Below, piece by piece: positions 25,001 through 32,727 of a DNA stretch of 39,135 bases. The stretch's first letter is position 1. Every line of letters starts with the position of its first letter. The notes below the pieces were generated by a model. It worked only from the letters and a program-made list of their open reading frames with translations. It ran no database searches and had not been told where the DNA came from. A program made the translations under genes and the position numbers. The stretch comes from Peptococcaceae bacterium (GTDB taxonomy: Bacteria; Bacillota; Desulfitobacteriia; Desulfitobacteriales; Syntrophobotulaceae): assembly GCA_009782825.1 (NCBI GenBank), contig WRII01000023.1, positions 1-39,135 on the forward strand, in the 5' to 3' direction.

Positions 25001-27322
25001 GGTAATTTGCACATTCTGCGCGTCGGACGGCCCGTTGTTGACTGCGGTGATGGTGTAGGTCAGCGTGCCGCCCACCGGGACGGGACTTGACGCACCGGTC
25101 TTGGTGATGGCAAGGTCGGCGGATTCGTTGACAAGGATCACGGCTGTGGACGTATTGTTGGAAAGATCAGGATCGGGGGTATCGCTGGATACAGTGGACG
25201 TATTGGTAATACTTCCTCCGGAGCCGGAAGTAACTGTGCCTCGGATGAGCAGTGTTACCACATCCGGGCTGGCCATAGTCCCGATGGTATAGGAGCCGGT
25301 CCAAGGCTGGAAGGTCACGCCGCCATCAGTCGAAACTTGCGCTCCCGCCAGCCCGGCTGGCAGGCCGTCGGTTAAGATGACGTTCTGCGCATCGGAGGGA
25401 CCGGCGTTGGATACCACCAGCGTATAGGTTACCAAACCGCCCGCCGTGGCCTGTGCCGGGCTGCCCGTTTTAACGACTGAAATATCGGCGCTCTTCTCAA
25501 TAGGGATATCCAAAGCGGCGGTGTTGTTGGAAAGGTCAGGGTCGGCGGTAGGGCTGAAGACCGAAGCATTGTTGCTCAAAATTCCGGATGCGAAGGTATT
25601 CACAATTCCTGTGACCAAAATCTGAACGGACTGGCCCGGCGCAAGGTCGGGCAAGGTCAGGGCGCCGGTCACGGGCTGGAAAGTCACGCCGCCGTCCAGG
25701 CTAAACATAGGATTTTTTAATTCAGGGGGCAAATTATCCGTCACCAAAGGACTCACGGCTGTATCCGGACCGTTGTTGCTGACCGTTAGGGTATAAGTTA
25801 TTTCGTCACCCGCATTAACCGTGCTTGTGTCGGCAGTCTTGGCAACCGAGATATCGGCGTTGATAATCCTGACAACGACATCATTGGAGACTGTGCTGAA
25901 CTTATCCGGGATACCGCCTAAGACAGGGGAATAAGAGTAGTTGATTTGCGCGTTGTTAGATACCGGATTCACAGCCGGGATAGAATCCGCGGTCGCCGAA
26001 AACGTCACGGTCAGTGTCCCGCTGCCGGGAATATCCGGCGCCGAAAACCCAACATTGGGATCGTCTGTGGGGTCGGGTGTCCCGTTTACCACAAGACTTC
26101 CGGGAACAAAGGTAAGCCCGGCCGGCAGCACGTCGCTGAAGGTGACGTCCGTCAAGGGGTTTGTTCCGGGGTTTTCCAGTGTGACGGTATAGTTAACGAT
26201 ATCTCCGACAGTGATGGCAGTGGCGTCTGCGGTCTTTACCGGAACAAATAGAGGTATATCAACTTTCTGGAGGGCAATGTCGTCAATTGCGTAGTCATTT
26301 CCGGTTGCAGCGGGTCCCATACTTATAAACAGGACGGTCAGCGATGTGTTATCCTGGGAATAAAGGGCGGTTCCGATCTGCAGCCATTCAGGCTCATTGA
26401 AATTCTTGGGAATCAAGGCGCCAAGTGTCGCGCTGTATAAAATATTTCCTGCGGAATCAAGTATCTCGACGCCGAGCTGAGGGTCTGTTAGGTTTGCTTG
26501 TTTGCCCAAGTTCAGAATCCAGGAACTGAACAGATAATAGGTGTTTGGATCAACTGATACCGTGTCCAAGAAAATGATCGCACCAGGATTGTAACCATTC
26601 ACAACCATCATCCTGCCGGTCTCATTCCCGGTGGTATGGTCAGCAATACGCCACCATGTTCCTGCAGTGTTGCTGTGGGAGTTGTTCATGATGTTTTGAA
26701 GCGTATACTGTCCGTCATTAGGCGTAACCACTAACGGATTTGGCAGCACATAGACAAAGCCGGTTCCGATATCAGGATATGGGTTTGGTGATGCGCCGGT
26801 ATTGGCGACCGTCCCGGCGGGAAATGTTCCAAACGTGCCCTGATCCGCCTTATCTATCAGGTTGATAGGGGAAACAATAACGCCGCTGTCCAGTATTGTT
26901 GAGATAGGCGTGTATTTGACAGGGCCGTTCATGAAGTTTTGGCTTGTTAAGTTTGCTCCGGCTACGGTCACCAAAAGGGTCGTCCGTGTAATACTGTCAA
27001 GATTGGTAGCCCCCGCCGGAGGATTAGGAGCAGAGCTGATAGGCGGGAAGGCGGCCACGGCAGGAGGGCCAACCGCTGCGGTGTTAAAGTCGCCCGGTGT
27101 GGCGACCGCAGGTGTTGTTCCGTAGGCCTCCACGATTTGATAATTGCCATTTGGGACATTGTTAAAAGTATAATTTCCGTTTGCGTCTGTATAAACGGCA
27201 AGTATGACATTCGTTGCCGTATTCTGCAACACAATCGCAACATTCGCGAGACCTGGAAGGGTGGCAGAGAAAGCGTTTGTTCTTGCGCTGTCGAACTTAA
27301 GCGCACCGGACACTGTAGGCAT
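22091..27322 (-). CDS. giant DUF11-repeat surface protein without signal peptide
   Basis: A 1743-residue protein; ATG 27322 follows AAGGAGTG. Residues 1-75 form an SdrD/Cna-B-like beta domain (VYTDANGNYTFNNVPNGNYQI), about 165-355 a jelly-roll-like region with DYAIDDIALQKVDI, about 360-488 a divergent DUF11 unit, and 489-1718 ten DUF11 repeats of about 123 residues (SADLAITK, GxxLTYTxxVxNNGPSDAQN, LIRGTV, SSDTPDPDLSNN). Cysteines occur only in the last repeat and the tail (nine). No signal peptide, membrane helix or sortase motif is present. That fits the leaderless DUF11 proteins of spore formers and suggests a spore-surface or inclusion role, but this is inference. It converges on the GuaA-like gene with a 14-base gap. 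Confidence 0.9.
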   Translation of the reverse strand: MPTVSGALKFDSARTNAFSATLPGLANVAIVLQNTATNVILAVYTDANGNYTFNNVPNGNYQIVEAYGTTPAVATPGDFNTAAVGPPAVAAFPPISSAPNPPAGATNLDSITRTTLLVTVAGANLTSQNFMNGPVKYTPISTILDSGVIVSPINLIDKADQGTFGTFPAGTVANTGASPNPYPDIGTGFVYVLPNPLVVTPNDGQYTLQNIMNNSHSNTAGTWWRIADHTTGNETGRMMVVNGYNPGAIIFLDTVSVDPNTYYLFSSWILNLGKQANLTDPQLGVEILDSAGNILYSATLGALIPKNFNEPEWLQIGTALYSQDNTSLTVLFISMGPAATGNDYAIDDIALQKVDIPLFVPVKTADATAITVGDIVNYTVTLENPGTNPLTDVTFSDVLPAGLTFVPGSLVVNGTPDPTDDPNVGFSAPDIPGSGTLTVTFSATADSIPAVNPVSNNAQINYSYSPVLGGIPDKFSTVSNDVVVRIINADISVAKTADTSTVNAGDEITYTLTVSNNGPDTAVSPLVTDNLPPELKNPMFSLDGGVTFQPVTGALTLPDLAPGQSVQILVTGIVNTFASGILSNNASVFSPTADPDLSNNTAALDIPIEKSADISVVKTGSPAQATAGGLVTYTLVVSNAGPSDAQNVILTDGLPAGLAGAQVSTDGGVTFQPWTGSYTIGTMASPDVVTLLIRGTVTSGSGGSITNTSTVSSDTPDPDLSNNTSTAVILVNESADLAITKTGASSPVPVGGTLTYTITAVNNGPSDAQNVQITDAIPSGISGGHYSTDGGATFQPWTGSYGVGTLAHDASLILLIEGTVTPGTSGVLTNTATISSTTPDPDLTNNSDTTITPIGTSADLAVSKVGTPDVVNHGQLLTYTVAVTNLGPDAAQNAVLTDVLPSDLTGAEVSVDGGVTFQPWTGSYTIGTIPAGLMIPILIRGTVGPEASGTLTNTVAVSSDTPDPDPTNNTDSVITSVGSAADLAITKSGDSTPAVAGRVLTYTLTITNNGPDDALDTLIMDDLPVAMTSVQVSTDGGATWNSWNGSYTLGTLAANASFTLLVRGTVTSSAAENLVNTATVSSSTPDPDLSDNSVTLITPISQSADMAVSKIGDPNPIIAGNMLTYTLLVTNNGPSDAQNVVLIDAIPAGILTPEFSVDGGAAFQPWSSPYTIGTVASGTSVTVIIRGTLSPAADGNGARISNTATVSSTTPDPDLSNNSDTSVTPVEASADMAVSKSASPSPATAGQLLTYTVRVFNNGPSFAQDVILTDAVLAGLSGVNYSTDSGLTWNDWTGNVSIGTMASGASLTLLIRATVNSSDTGSITNTAEVSSSTPDPDLSNNTSTAVTPVEAGADLSIVKTASPIMVTAGSTLQYTLSLANAGPSDAQNVVVTDPVPVNLTRAEYSLDGGVTFHRWTGSYPVGTLASGASFTLLIRGTVSRSATGILSNTASVNSDTPDPDPTNNTSTSVTPVNTSADLAITKFSNPNPVQAGEMLVYTITATNSGPSTAQNVEIFDTLSSELGDTQYSVDGGLTWNDWNGIYVLGMLASGASTTVFIRGTVDMSAAGNVKNTAVVISDTPDPNLNNNFSSVVTPIEGSSADVSVVKTACPNPVSPCKIITYTLVVSNAGPGEATGTILTDTLPHAICCPQYSLNDGRTWSPWNGSVSLGTLAAGSNVTVLIKGVVCECTIGRITNTAVVSSQTADPNLSNNQFTVTTRVKKCSCNTWRPKCKRWLKGILGKIF
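22169..25858. repeat. ten tandem about 369-bp DUF11-coding repeats
   Basis: Region of the surface protein gene that codes for ten canonical repeats. Short blocks such as GATCAGGATCGGGGGTATC-type codings for DPDPDLSNN recur every 369 bases. Units are diverged, so this is old duplication, with neighbouring units around 23.3-25.3 kb most alike. Confidence 0.85.
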
Positions 27323-27444
27323 TATTTATTCACTCCTTAAAAGACTGCTTGCAGTTCCCGAACGGGCGAGGTCTGGGGTACAGTCTTGATTTTCCAATTT
27401 ATGCATAATTAATATATTCCGGCTTAGAGGGCAGTGTGTTTGTT
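27323..27444. other. short intergenic stretch
   Basis: About 120 bases between the DUF11 gene start and the end of the truncated protease gene. It carries the DUF11 ribosome binding site; no clear promoter of consensus type is seen, which would fit a sporulation or alternative sigma factor. Confidence 0.35.
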
Positions 27445-27885
27445 TTAAGGCCACTGGGTGCAAAAGATCACTGATTTTCGACACCCACACGACACCCACG
27501 AGCGCCCCGTTTTTCCTAAATCGATCGGCCCTAATTCCGCGAAGGGCCCCATAACAATTTGATCCGCGCCCAAAGCAATCATTGAGGCTGCCGATTTGGC
27601 CGCCACAGGAATCAGCACCGAGAAGTGATCGCAGAAGTCCCGCATCATCTTAACAACCTTATAGGGAGTATCAATATTGCCGCCATAACTATGCACGATC
27701 AAATCCAACCTGTCGACCCAACCCATACGGCGCAATTCCTGATACAGAGGAATAAGAACCGCATCATCCAAAGGCGCATAAGATATATACGTCACGACTC
27801 GTGATGAACGCAGTTCTTCAATTTTTTTCAGGAGCCTTCTCCTTCTTTTCTGGCTTGTTGAGGCATCTATTGTATGAGAGTTCAT
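27445..27885 (-). pseudogene. truncated Clp-fold (SDH family) serine protease gene
   Basis: Start set at 27885 (MNSHTIDAS) with AGGAG about ten bases upstream. The first 120 residues match the ClpP/crotonase-fold membrane-associated serine protease family (SDH/SppA-like): APLDDAVLIPLYQELRRMG, LIVHSYGGNIDTPYKVVKMMR, catalytic serine context AAKSAASMIALGAD and GPFAELGPID. After GPID, where the family continues for another 100 or more residues, the frame runs into unrelated sequence (GKTGRSWVSCGCRKS) and stops. The 3' part has therefore been lost at about 27530. A palindrome CCAATATTGG lies upstream at 27955-27964. Confidence 0.7.
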
Positions 27886-27954
27886 ATAATTTGTTTCTCC
27901 TGTCAATAATTTTTCTATCCCTGAGCTATTTTCCTCTGTACTAATATATTATCT

Positions 27955-27964
27955 CCAATATTGG
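27955..27964. promoter_or_regulatory. palindrome CCAATATTGG
   Basis: A perfect 10-bp palindrome 70 bases upstream of the truncated protease start, next to an A/T-rich putative -10 region. It could be an operator; the only evidence is its symmetry. Confidence 0.25.
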
Positions 27965-27986
27965 ATTGTGTCGTTTCTTGAATATA

Positions 27987-28019
27987 AAAAGACCGTCGCG
28001 ATGAATACGACGGTCTTTT
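27987..28019 (-). terminator. strong intrinsic terminator after the ParM/ParR operon
   Basis: AAAAGACCGTCG (27987-27998) pairs perfectly with CGACGGTCTTTT (28008-28019) across a nine-base loop, with T-tracts on both strands. It lies 53 bases beyond the stop of the ParR-like gene. Confidence 0.88.
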
Positions 28020-28071
28020 ATGTCAAGCGTCTTCTATACTTACCTATATTTACCTCCGGCAGCAAAACACA

Positions 28072-28854
28072 CTAATTGGCCGCAGCTTTTCTGCGTCGAA
28101 TCGCTTCCAAAACCGCCTCATCAGTTTCCTCCCCTATAACATTTTTCAGGAGAAAATCAAGACCCCGCAACGGCCGGGTGTTAGAGATCGGATCATCAGA
28201 GAAAACCTCATCCAAAGCCACTTCTTGCAGTTCCGGCTGAACCACAGTCTGTTCCACCCTTCCACGAGGCGCCGCTCTTGTTTCCATGTGCCTGGGCTGT
28301 TGAGCTTCAAACATCTTATCTCTCTTTCCACTCCCGGATCCGTAATCAGCCACCCACCCGGCTTTGCGCGGAGGCTCTTCCGGTTCGGGAAACATCTTTC
28401 GCAATTGCTCCGCATGAAAGTCTTTTTGAGACTGAGAAAAGTCTGGGGACAACGTGTGCCTGGCCTCCTGTGAGGCAAGTTCCGATGTGTCCTCATCCTC
28501 AAACCACTCCGTATCTTCGGCATCTTCCCCGGAACCCGTATACGCATCTCCGGAAACCGTATTTGCCTCACCATAAGGATGCGGCTCCTCCGATTCATAA
28601 GAGTCGTAAGACTCATGGGATTCATAAGATGTTGGGGAAGAGGAAAAGAGGGACGGGGCCAGAGAATCGTCATCTCGCTCTTCCTCTTCAGAATCTCCGG
28701 CAAATATAGGCCCGTCATAAGAGGTCACAAAATACCTCAAGGCGTTCCTAAATACCTCTGTCCGATCATCCTGACTCAGCTGAGCCATAACTCTCCACAA
28801 GTCAGGATCTTCACTTTCCGAAAGATAAAACGCGAGAACTCCAGAACTGTTCAT
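28072..28854 (-). CDS. ParR-like partner of the actin-like protein
   Basis: A 260-residue acidic protein whose ATG overlaps the actin-like gene's stop as ATGA. The first 50 residues (FYLSESEDPDLWRVMAQLSQDDRTEVFRNALRYFV) look like a ribbon-helix-helix-type domain as found in ParR adaptors. They are followed by about 150 low-complexity residues rich in Glu, Ser, Asp and Tyr, and a conserved-looking C-terminus (NTRPLRGLDFLLKNVIG, EAIRRRK) that could bind the filament. Role by position and N-terminus: adaptor linking a centromere-like DNA site to ParM filaments. The acidic spacer is much longer than in plasmid ParR. I see no iterated parC site next to it. Confidence 0.65.
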   Translation of the reverse strand: MNSSGVLAFYLSESEDPDLWRVMAQLSQDDRTEVFRNALRYFVTSYDGPIFAGDSEEEERDDDSLAPSLFSSSPTSYESHESYDSYESEEPHPYGEANTVSGDAYTGSGEDAEDTEWFEDEDTSELASQEARHTLSPDFSQSQKDFHAEQLRKMFPEPEEPPRKAGWVADYGSGSGKRDKMFEAQQPRHMETRAAPRGRVEQTVVQPELQEVALDEVFSDDPISNTRPLRGLDFLLKNVIGEETDEAVLEAIRRRKAAAN

Positions 28855-29957
28855 GCTTCAACACTTACCTTACGCGTTAAATTATTAACGAGATTCGCCG
28901 CCATAACACGGAAGCCGCTGGCATTGCCAAATTGAGGATCGCTGATCAAGACTTTATTTTCCAGTTGCATATGTTCAAACAGCATTTCGCCCACTTTCCC
29001 GCCGACTAAAACGGTATGAATCCGTCCGGCCAGAGGTTTCAAGGTTTTCATCACTTCACGGGAAATATCGGTGGCCAGCAGAATCAGCTGATTGCGCAGA
29101 ATAGGATTCAAGTTGATGGCGCCGTTGTTCCAAGGGTAGTATCCGCCATTGACACGGAAGATTTTATCGAGCTCTTTGTCATCCGTTTCAATAGGATTTG
29201 TCTGCTCTTTGGTCATATCCTTGAGTTTTTCCGCCACAGTGGCGTAAGCCCACTGCAGCCCTCTCTCCATACTGAAGGAGTTGGGAGGATCCAGCATAAT
29301 GCCATCATGAAAGGTGGCAATGTCCGTTGTTCTAAAGCCCGGGTCAATAACAATCACATAGCCGCTAAAAAGTTTGTCATTCACAGGGTCGCCATCCTCC
29401 GTCAAGGTTTCCCGGATGTAGACGCCATAGCTCTGAGGCAGAATACGTGACCGAAGAATATTCATGCTGCGGCTCTGCCCTTTGAGGGGACCTGACATGA
29501 ATACAACAGAAAAAGATCCTTTCAGTTCAGCCTCGTATTTGTCTTTCAGCGCCGCGTAATACTTGACTGGAACGCCGGTCCCTAAGTACACATTAACCTT
29601 CGGATATTTTTGAGCCAGCGCGATTCCCACCAGCAGAAGAGCCATCGCTTCCTCATCGGTAGATTTGTCTTCATCCCAGCAATAATGGGATTCCTTGGGG
29701 TTTAAGCTTTGGGCCAAGGCGCCCATAAAATAATGCCGTTCGACCCCGGACGTATTGTTTCTGACAATAACATCCAAAGACGCAATCTGCTTGTCAAGCT
29801 CATCCCCTTCCTGCTCAGTATGCCCCAAAGTCGAAAAAACACGCTCACTGCCAGTGCTGATAACAGCCGGGAACAAAACCTTCGCATCCCCCACATCCAA
29901 CTTGATGGCTCCAAACCCCGGATCCGCACCTGCCACTAAAATGTCGTTGTCAAACAC
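28851..29957 (-). CDS. ParM/Alp-family actin-like ATPase
   Basis: A 368-residue actin-like protein. Start is GTG at 29957, with AGGAGG about six bases upstream. The phosphate 1 loop GADPGFGAIKLD (9-20), phosphate 2 loop VIDPGFRTTDIA and adenosine motif VLVGGKVGEM are intact, and the ALP_N-type N-terminus (PAVISTGSER, HYFMGALAQ) is recognisable. Such proteins polymerise to push apart plasmids, phages or chromosomal regions. It is co-transcribed with the ParR-like gene from a promoter at 29983-30011. No plasmid replication gene is in the window, so this is either a chromosomal cytomotive system or a remnant of an integrated plasmid or phage. Confidence 0.88.
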   Translation of the reverse strand: MFDNDILVAGADPGFGAIKLDVGDAKVLFPAVISTGSERVFSTLGHTEQEGDELDKQIASLDVIVRNNTSGVERHYFMGALAQSLNPKESHYCWDEDKSTDEEAMALLLVGIALAQKYPKVNVYLGTGVPVKYYAALKDKYEAELKGSFSVVFMSGPLKGQSRSMNILRSRILPQSYGVYIRETLTEDGDPVNDKLFSGYVIVIDPGFRTTDIATFHDGIMLDPPNSFSMERGLQWAYATVAEKLKDMTKEQTNPIETDDKELDKIFRVNGGYYPWNNGAINLNPILRNQLILLATDISREVMKTLKPLAGRIHTVLVGGKVGEMLFEHMQLENKVLISDPQFGNASGFRVMAANLVNNLTRKVSVEA

Positions 29958-29982
29958 TGTTGTTCCTCCTAAACTTTTTTAA

Positions 29983-30011
29983 ATTAGTAAGTATAACCTA
30001 ACGAGAGTCAA
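29983..30011 (-). promoter_or_regulatory. probable promoter of the ParM/ParR-like operon
   Basis: Minus strand: TTGACT (30011-30006), 17-bp spacer, ACTAAT (29988-29983). It lies 26 bases before the GTG start. The -10 is weak. Confidence 0.5.
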
Positions 30012-30057
30012 GCTAATAATAAGACGGAATTCGGATGGCCTCATGAGGAGGACTTCA

Positions 30058-30732
30058 ATGTACATTAGCATTTTGCGAACTCTCATTCTCTACATAATTA
30101 TTATTGTCGTTCTTCGGGTCATGGGAAAGCGGCAAATCGGCCAGCTTCAACCCTTTGAACTCGTCGTCGTCCTTATGATCGCAGAATTGGCGACCATTCC
30201 CAGTCAGGATATTGGCGTCCCCCTTATGTCCGGGCTTCTCCCTGTTCTTGTTCTTCTGGTCGCCGGCCTGTGCACAAGCCAGCTGACGATGAAAAGTCAC
30301 CGGATCCGAAATATTGTCTCAGGCTTGCCCGCCTTGGTCATCCATAAAGGTGTCGTTCTTGAGAAAACTGTGAAGCAGCAAGGCTACACTCTCAGTGATC
30401 TCTTTGAACAGCTTCGCGCGAAAGACGTTTTTTTTATTGGTGACATCGAACATGCTGTGCTGGAAACCAACGGTGAACTGAGCATCGTGCTCAAGTCCGC
30501 GAAACGTTCGGCCACCCCCGAGGATCACAATCTGTCTCCCAAAGACGGCGAAATCCCTCTGGCATTGATCATGGACGGACAGATCCAGAAACAAAACCTG
30601 CGCCGTCTTGGCCTGGAAACCAACTGGCTGAAAAAGAATCTGAAATCCCATGGAATTGAACGGATTGAAGATGTTTTTATCGCCTGCAGCGATATGGACA
30701 AAAACCTCTTTGTTCAAATCAAGGAAAAGTAG
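30058..30732 (+). CDS. DUF421 (YetF/YcaP family) membrane protein
   Basis: Start at 30058 (MYISILRTLIL) follows GAGGAGGACTTCA; the in-frame ATG 15 bases earlier overlaps that site. The 224-residue product has three N-terminal transmembrane helices and the signature VLRVMGKRQIGQLQPFELVVVLMIAELA, then a cytoplasmic two-part DUF421 domain (GLPALVIHKGVV, LRAKDVFFIGDIEHAVLETNGELSI). Relatives in Bacillus (YetF, YdfR, YrbG) are sporulation- or envelope-associated, of unsettled function. It is followed by a DUF4363 gene, the usual partner in Clostridia. Confidence 0.92.
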   Translation: MYISILRTLILYIIIIVVLRVMGKRQIGQLQPFELVVVLMIAELATIPSQDIGVPLMSGLLPVLVLLVAGLCTSQLTMKSHRIRNIVSGLPALVIHKGVVLEKTVKQQGYTLSDLFEQLRAKDVFFIGDIEHAVLETNGELSIVLKSAKRSATPEDHNLSPKDGEIPLALIMDGQIQKQNLRRLGLETNWLKKNLKSHGIERIEDVFIACSDMDKNLFVQIKEK

Positions 30733-30793
30733 TGTTCTTGTTCCCCCTTTCTTCTTATAGTTCCATTGTACTCTTTTCTGCGGAGGTTGTCAC

Positions 30794-31174
30794 ATGCGCA
30801 CGAATTTTATCATTTTAGCAGTTCTCATCTTCACCATTGGCGTGGCGTGGATCGGAACCCATGCCATTGATTCTTTCTGCGTTACCCAACTGGAAACCTT
30901 AAGGGAAACTCAGAACGCTATTATGGCCAACGATTGGGAAAATGCTCAGTTCAAGAGTGACTCCATCAAAAATTCCGTGATGTCATCGCGTTCCTGGATC
31001 ACCATACTCATCAACCAACGCATGCTCAACGAAATCGAGATTCTTGCCGAACGCATGCATGTGTCTATCCAGATGCAGGATCAGCTGTCGTCTCTGTCGG
31101 AACTGGTTTCCTTAAAGAGTTACTTAGAAGAAGTGCGCAGCGACACATTCATCACTATAACGAATCTTCTTTAA
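30794..31174 (+). CDS. DUF4363 family protein
   Basis: A 126-residue protein with one N-terminal membrane helix (IILAVLIFTIGVAWIGTHAI) and a helical outer domain with a conserved-looking ENAQFKSDSIKNSVMSSRSWI. This matches DUF4363, typically encoded right after DUF421 genes in spore-forming Bacillota. The start has GGAGG within CGGAGGTTGTCAC. Function unknown; by context it works with the DUF421 protein. Confidence 0.8.
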   Translation: MRTNFIILAVLIFTIGVAWIGTHAIDSFCVTQLETLRETQNAIMANDWENAQFKSDSIKNSVMSSRSWITILINQRMLNEIEILAERMHVSIQMQDQLSSLSELVSLKSYLEEVRSDTFITITNLL

Positions 31175-31208
31175 AAAGTGAGAGGGTGTAAGGTGTGAGA
31201 GTGGAAGT

Positions 31209-32057
31209 ATGAGCAAAGTTAAGAGCGCAAGGTTATTTTTAACAAATTTTCTAAATATTATCCGCTCTTCTGATCTTTTCCCCTTAGGAGGACAGATCAC
31301 CTACTATGCCGTATTGTCTTTTTTTCCTCTCCTGCTTTCCGCGTTAAATATACTCTCCTATTTCTCCCTCAGCACCGATGTCATAACTCGTCTCAGTTCC
31401 CTCTTTCCCCACAATTTTTCCGATACTATTACAAATATTATAGAAGATATGGTACGCCAACGCAATGTGGCTGTGATTTCCATCAGCACCCTGACCACGA
31501 TTTGGGCTGCGTCAAGAGGAATTGAGGCCATTTTGCGCGGTCTTCATCGTATTTACCAGACCCCACTCCACAACCCTCTCAAACTCAAGGCTCTTGCTGT
31601 CATTTTCTATTTTTTTCTTATCGCTGCTCTTATCTTTTCCTTCCTTTCGGGCGTCATGGGAGAAAGCATCGCCCAGTACCTGTTCGCTTCTTTTGGCCCT
31701 GACCATATTACTGGATTCCTCTGGCAATATATCCGCCATTTCCTTGAATTGCTGCTGTTGGCTGCCGTTTTTCTGATGCTGAACAAGTTTGTGACCGGCC
31801 GGCATTATCCTCTGCGCCACCTTATCCCTGGCGTCCTTCTGAGCGCCGGGGGATGGATTGTTCTCTCCTTGGGTTTTTCGACTTATGTAAGCTTCGCCAA
31901 CACTTATTCTGTTATCTACGGCAGTTTGGCTGGGATCATGCTGCTTCTGCTCTGGCTTTATTGGGCGGCAGCGATCCTGTTGTTTGGGGCTGTGCTGAAT
32001 GTTGCCCTGAATGATTCTTATGAGCCGACGGAACTGATTCCTCCGTATGATAGCTAA
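31209..32057 (+). CDS. YihY/BrkB family membrane protein
   Basis: A 282-residue polytopic protein with about six helices. Signatures LGGQITYYAVLSFFPLLLSALN near the start, WAASRGIEAILRGLHRIY, a long helix pair, and SAGGWIVLSLGFSTYVSFANTYSVIYGSLAGIMLLLLWLYWAAAILLFGA (given here only to mark the region; key residues are the Tyr-Gly-Ser-Leu-Ala) identify the family, once misnamed ribonuclease BN. Function is unresolved; possible lipid or envelope transport. It is 34 bases after DUF4363 and likely co-transcribed. Confidence 0.92.
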   Translation: MSKVKSARLFLTNFLNIIRSSDLFPLGGQITYYAVLSFFPLLLSALNILSYFSLSTDVITRLSSLFPHNFSDTITNIIEDMVRQRNVAVISISTLTTIWAASRGIEAILRGLHRIYQTPLHNPLKLKALAVIFYFFLIAALIFSFLSGVMGESIAQYLFASFGPDHITGFLWQYIRHFLELLLLAAVFLMLNKFVTGRHYPLRHLIPGVLLSAGGWIVLSLGFSTYVSFANTYSVIYGSLAGIMLLLLWLYWAAAILLFGAVLNVALNDSYEPTELIPPYDS

Positions 32058-32154
32058 GGGACTGTACCTCATATAATTGATAATGGGTCAATGATCATTT
32101 TTTCGCAAATGCCATATATTGTTATAACCGGAATAGGGAAAGGAATGTGAGAAA

Positions 32155-32727
32155 ATGCTCTATCTATCTCTTCTGTTTAGCAAACAGCCCCAGACTCAGG
32201 TCCAGACTCAGCCTCAAACTCAGGCTCAGGATCAGCCTCAGGCTCAGCCTCATAAATCGGATCACGGAAAAGGTCATAAAAACTATATGACAGAAAACCA
32301 GAAAGAGAACGAGAAAGAAGACCTGAAAGAAGACCTGAAAGAAAACCCGAAAGAAAACCAGAAAAGAGATTACGACAAAAGCCGTGACAGCGATAAGGAT
32401 TTTCATAGAAAGCATAACGAAAGCAATAACAAGAGTCATGACCAAAATCAGGGCCAGATTCAAGGCCAAGTCCAAGTCCAAGGCCAAACCCAGATTCAAA
32501 ACCAGATTCAAAACCAAAACCAGATTCAAAACCAAGGCCAGATTCAAAACCAAGGCCAGATTCAACACAAAAAGAACAGTGATAAAGATCGGGATAAAGG
32601 CCGCAAAAAGAGCCGTAAGCAGAAACGCTCTAAACGCTGGTTATTCCCTGTTATAAGCTTCGCCGGGCTTTTCGGGGTGTCAAAGGCCAGGAGGTTTCTT
32701 GCTAAGCATAAAAAACCATGTAAATAA
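32155..32727 (+). CDS. Gln/Asn/Lys-rich low-complexity repeat protein
   Basis: A 190-residue, probably disordered protein; AAAGGA lies ten bases before the ATG. In order: Gln-Thr/Gln-Ala dipeptide repeats (about 10-33), a Lys/Glu tract with EDLKEDLKENPKEN, a Gln/Asn tract built of IQNQ and GQIQ units (about 95-140, coded by 18-bp repeats at 32450-32565), and a very basic tail (KGRKKSRKQKRSKRW) followed by a short hydrophobic stretch and more Lys. The composition suggests nucleic-acid, polyphosphate or spore-associated binding, but no homologue is recognised. It could be a non-functional expansion, yet start signal and frame hold. Confidence 0.6.
   Translation: MLYLSLLFSKQPQTQVQTQPQTQAQDQPQAQPHKSDHGKGHKNYMTENQKENEKEDLKEDLKENPKENQKRDYDKSRDSDKDFHRKHNESNNKSHDQNQGQIQGQVQVQGQTQIQNQIQNQNQIQNQGQIQNQGQIQHKKNSDKDRDKGRKKSRKQKRSKRWLFPVISFAGLFGVSKARRFLAKHKKPCK

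Noticed and set aside
22169-25858. Regular repeats that could suggest a CRISPR or satellite array
   Set aside because: The period is 369 bases and the units encode DUF11 domains in one long frame; there are no short identical repeats with unique spacers.
22217-26251. Several long plus-strand open frames of 60-261 codons
   Set aside because: They are antisense shadows of the DUF11 gene, lacking ribosome binding sites and recognisable products.
32164-32568. 134-codon minus-strand frame rich in Leu/Val/Ala
   Set aside because: It is the complement of the Gln/Asn repeat gene; the hydrophobic repeats simply mirror its codons.
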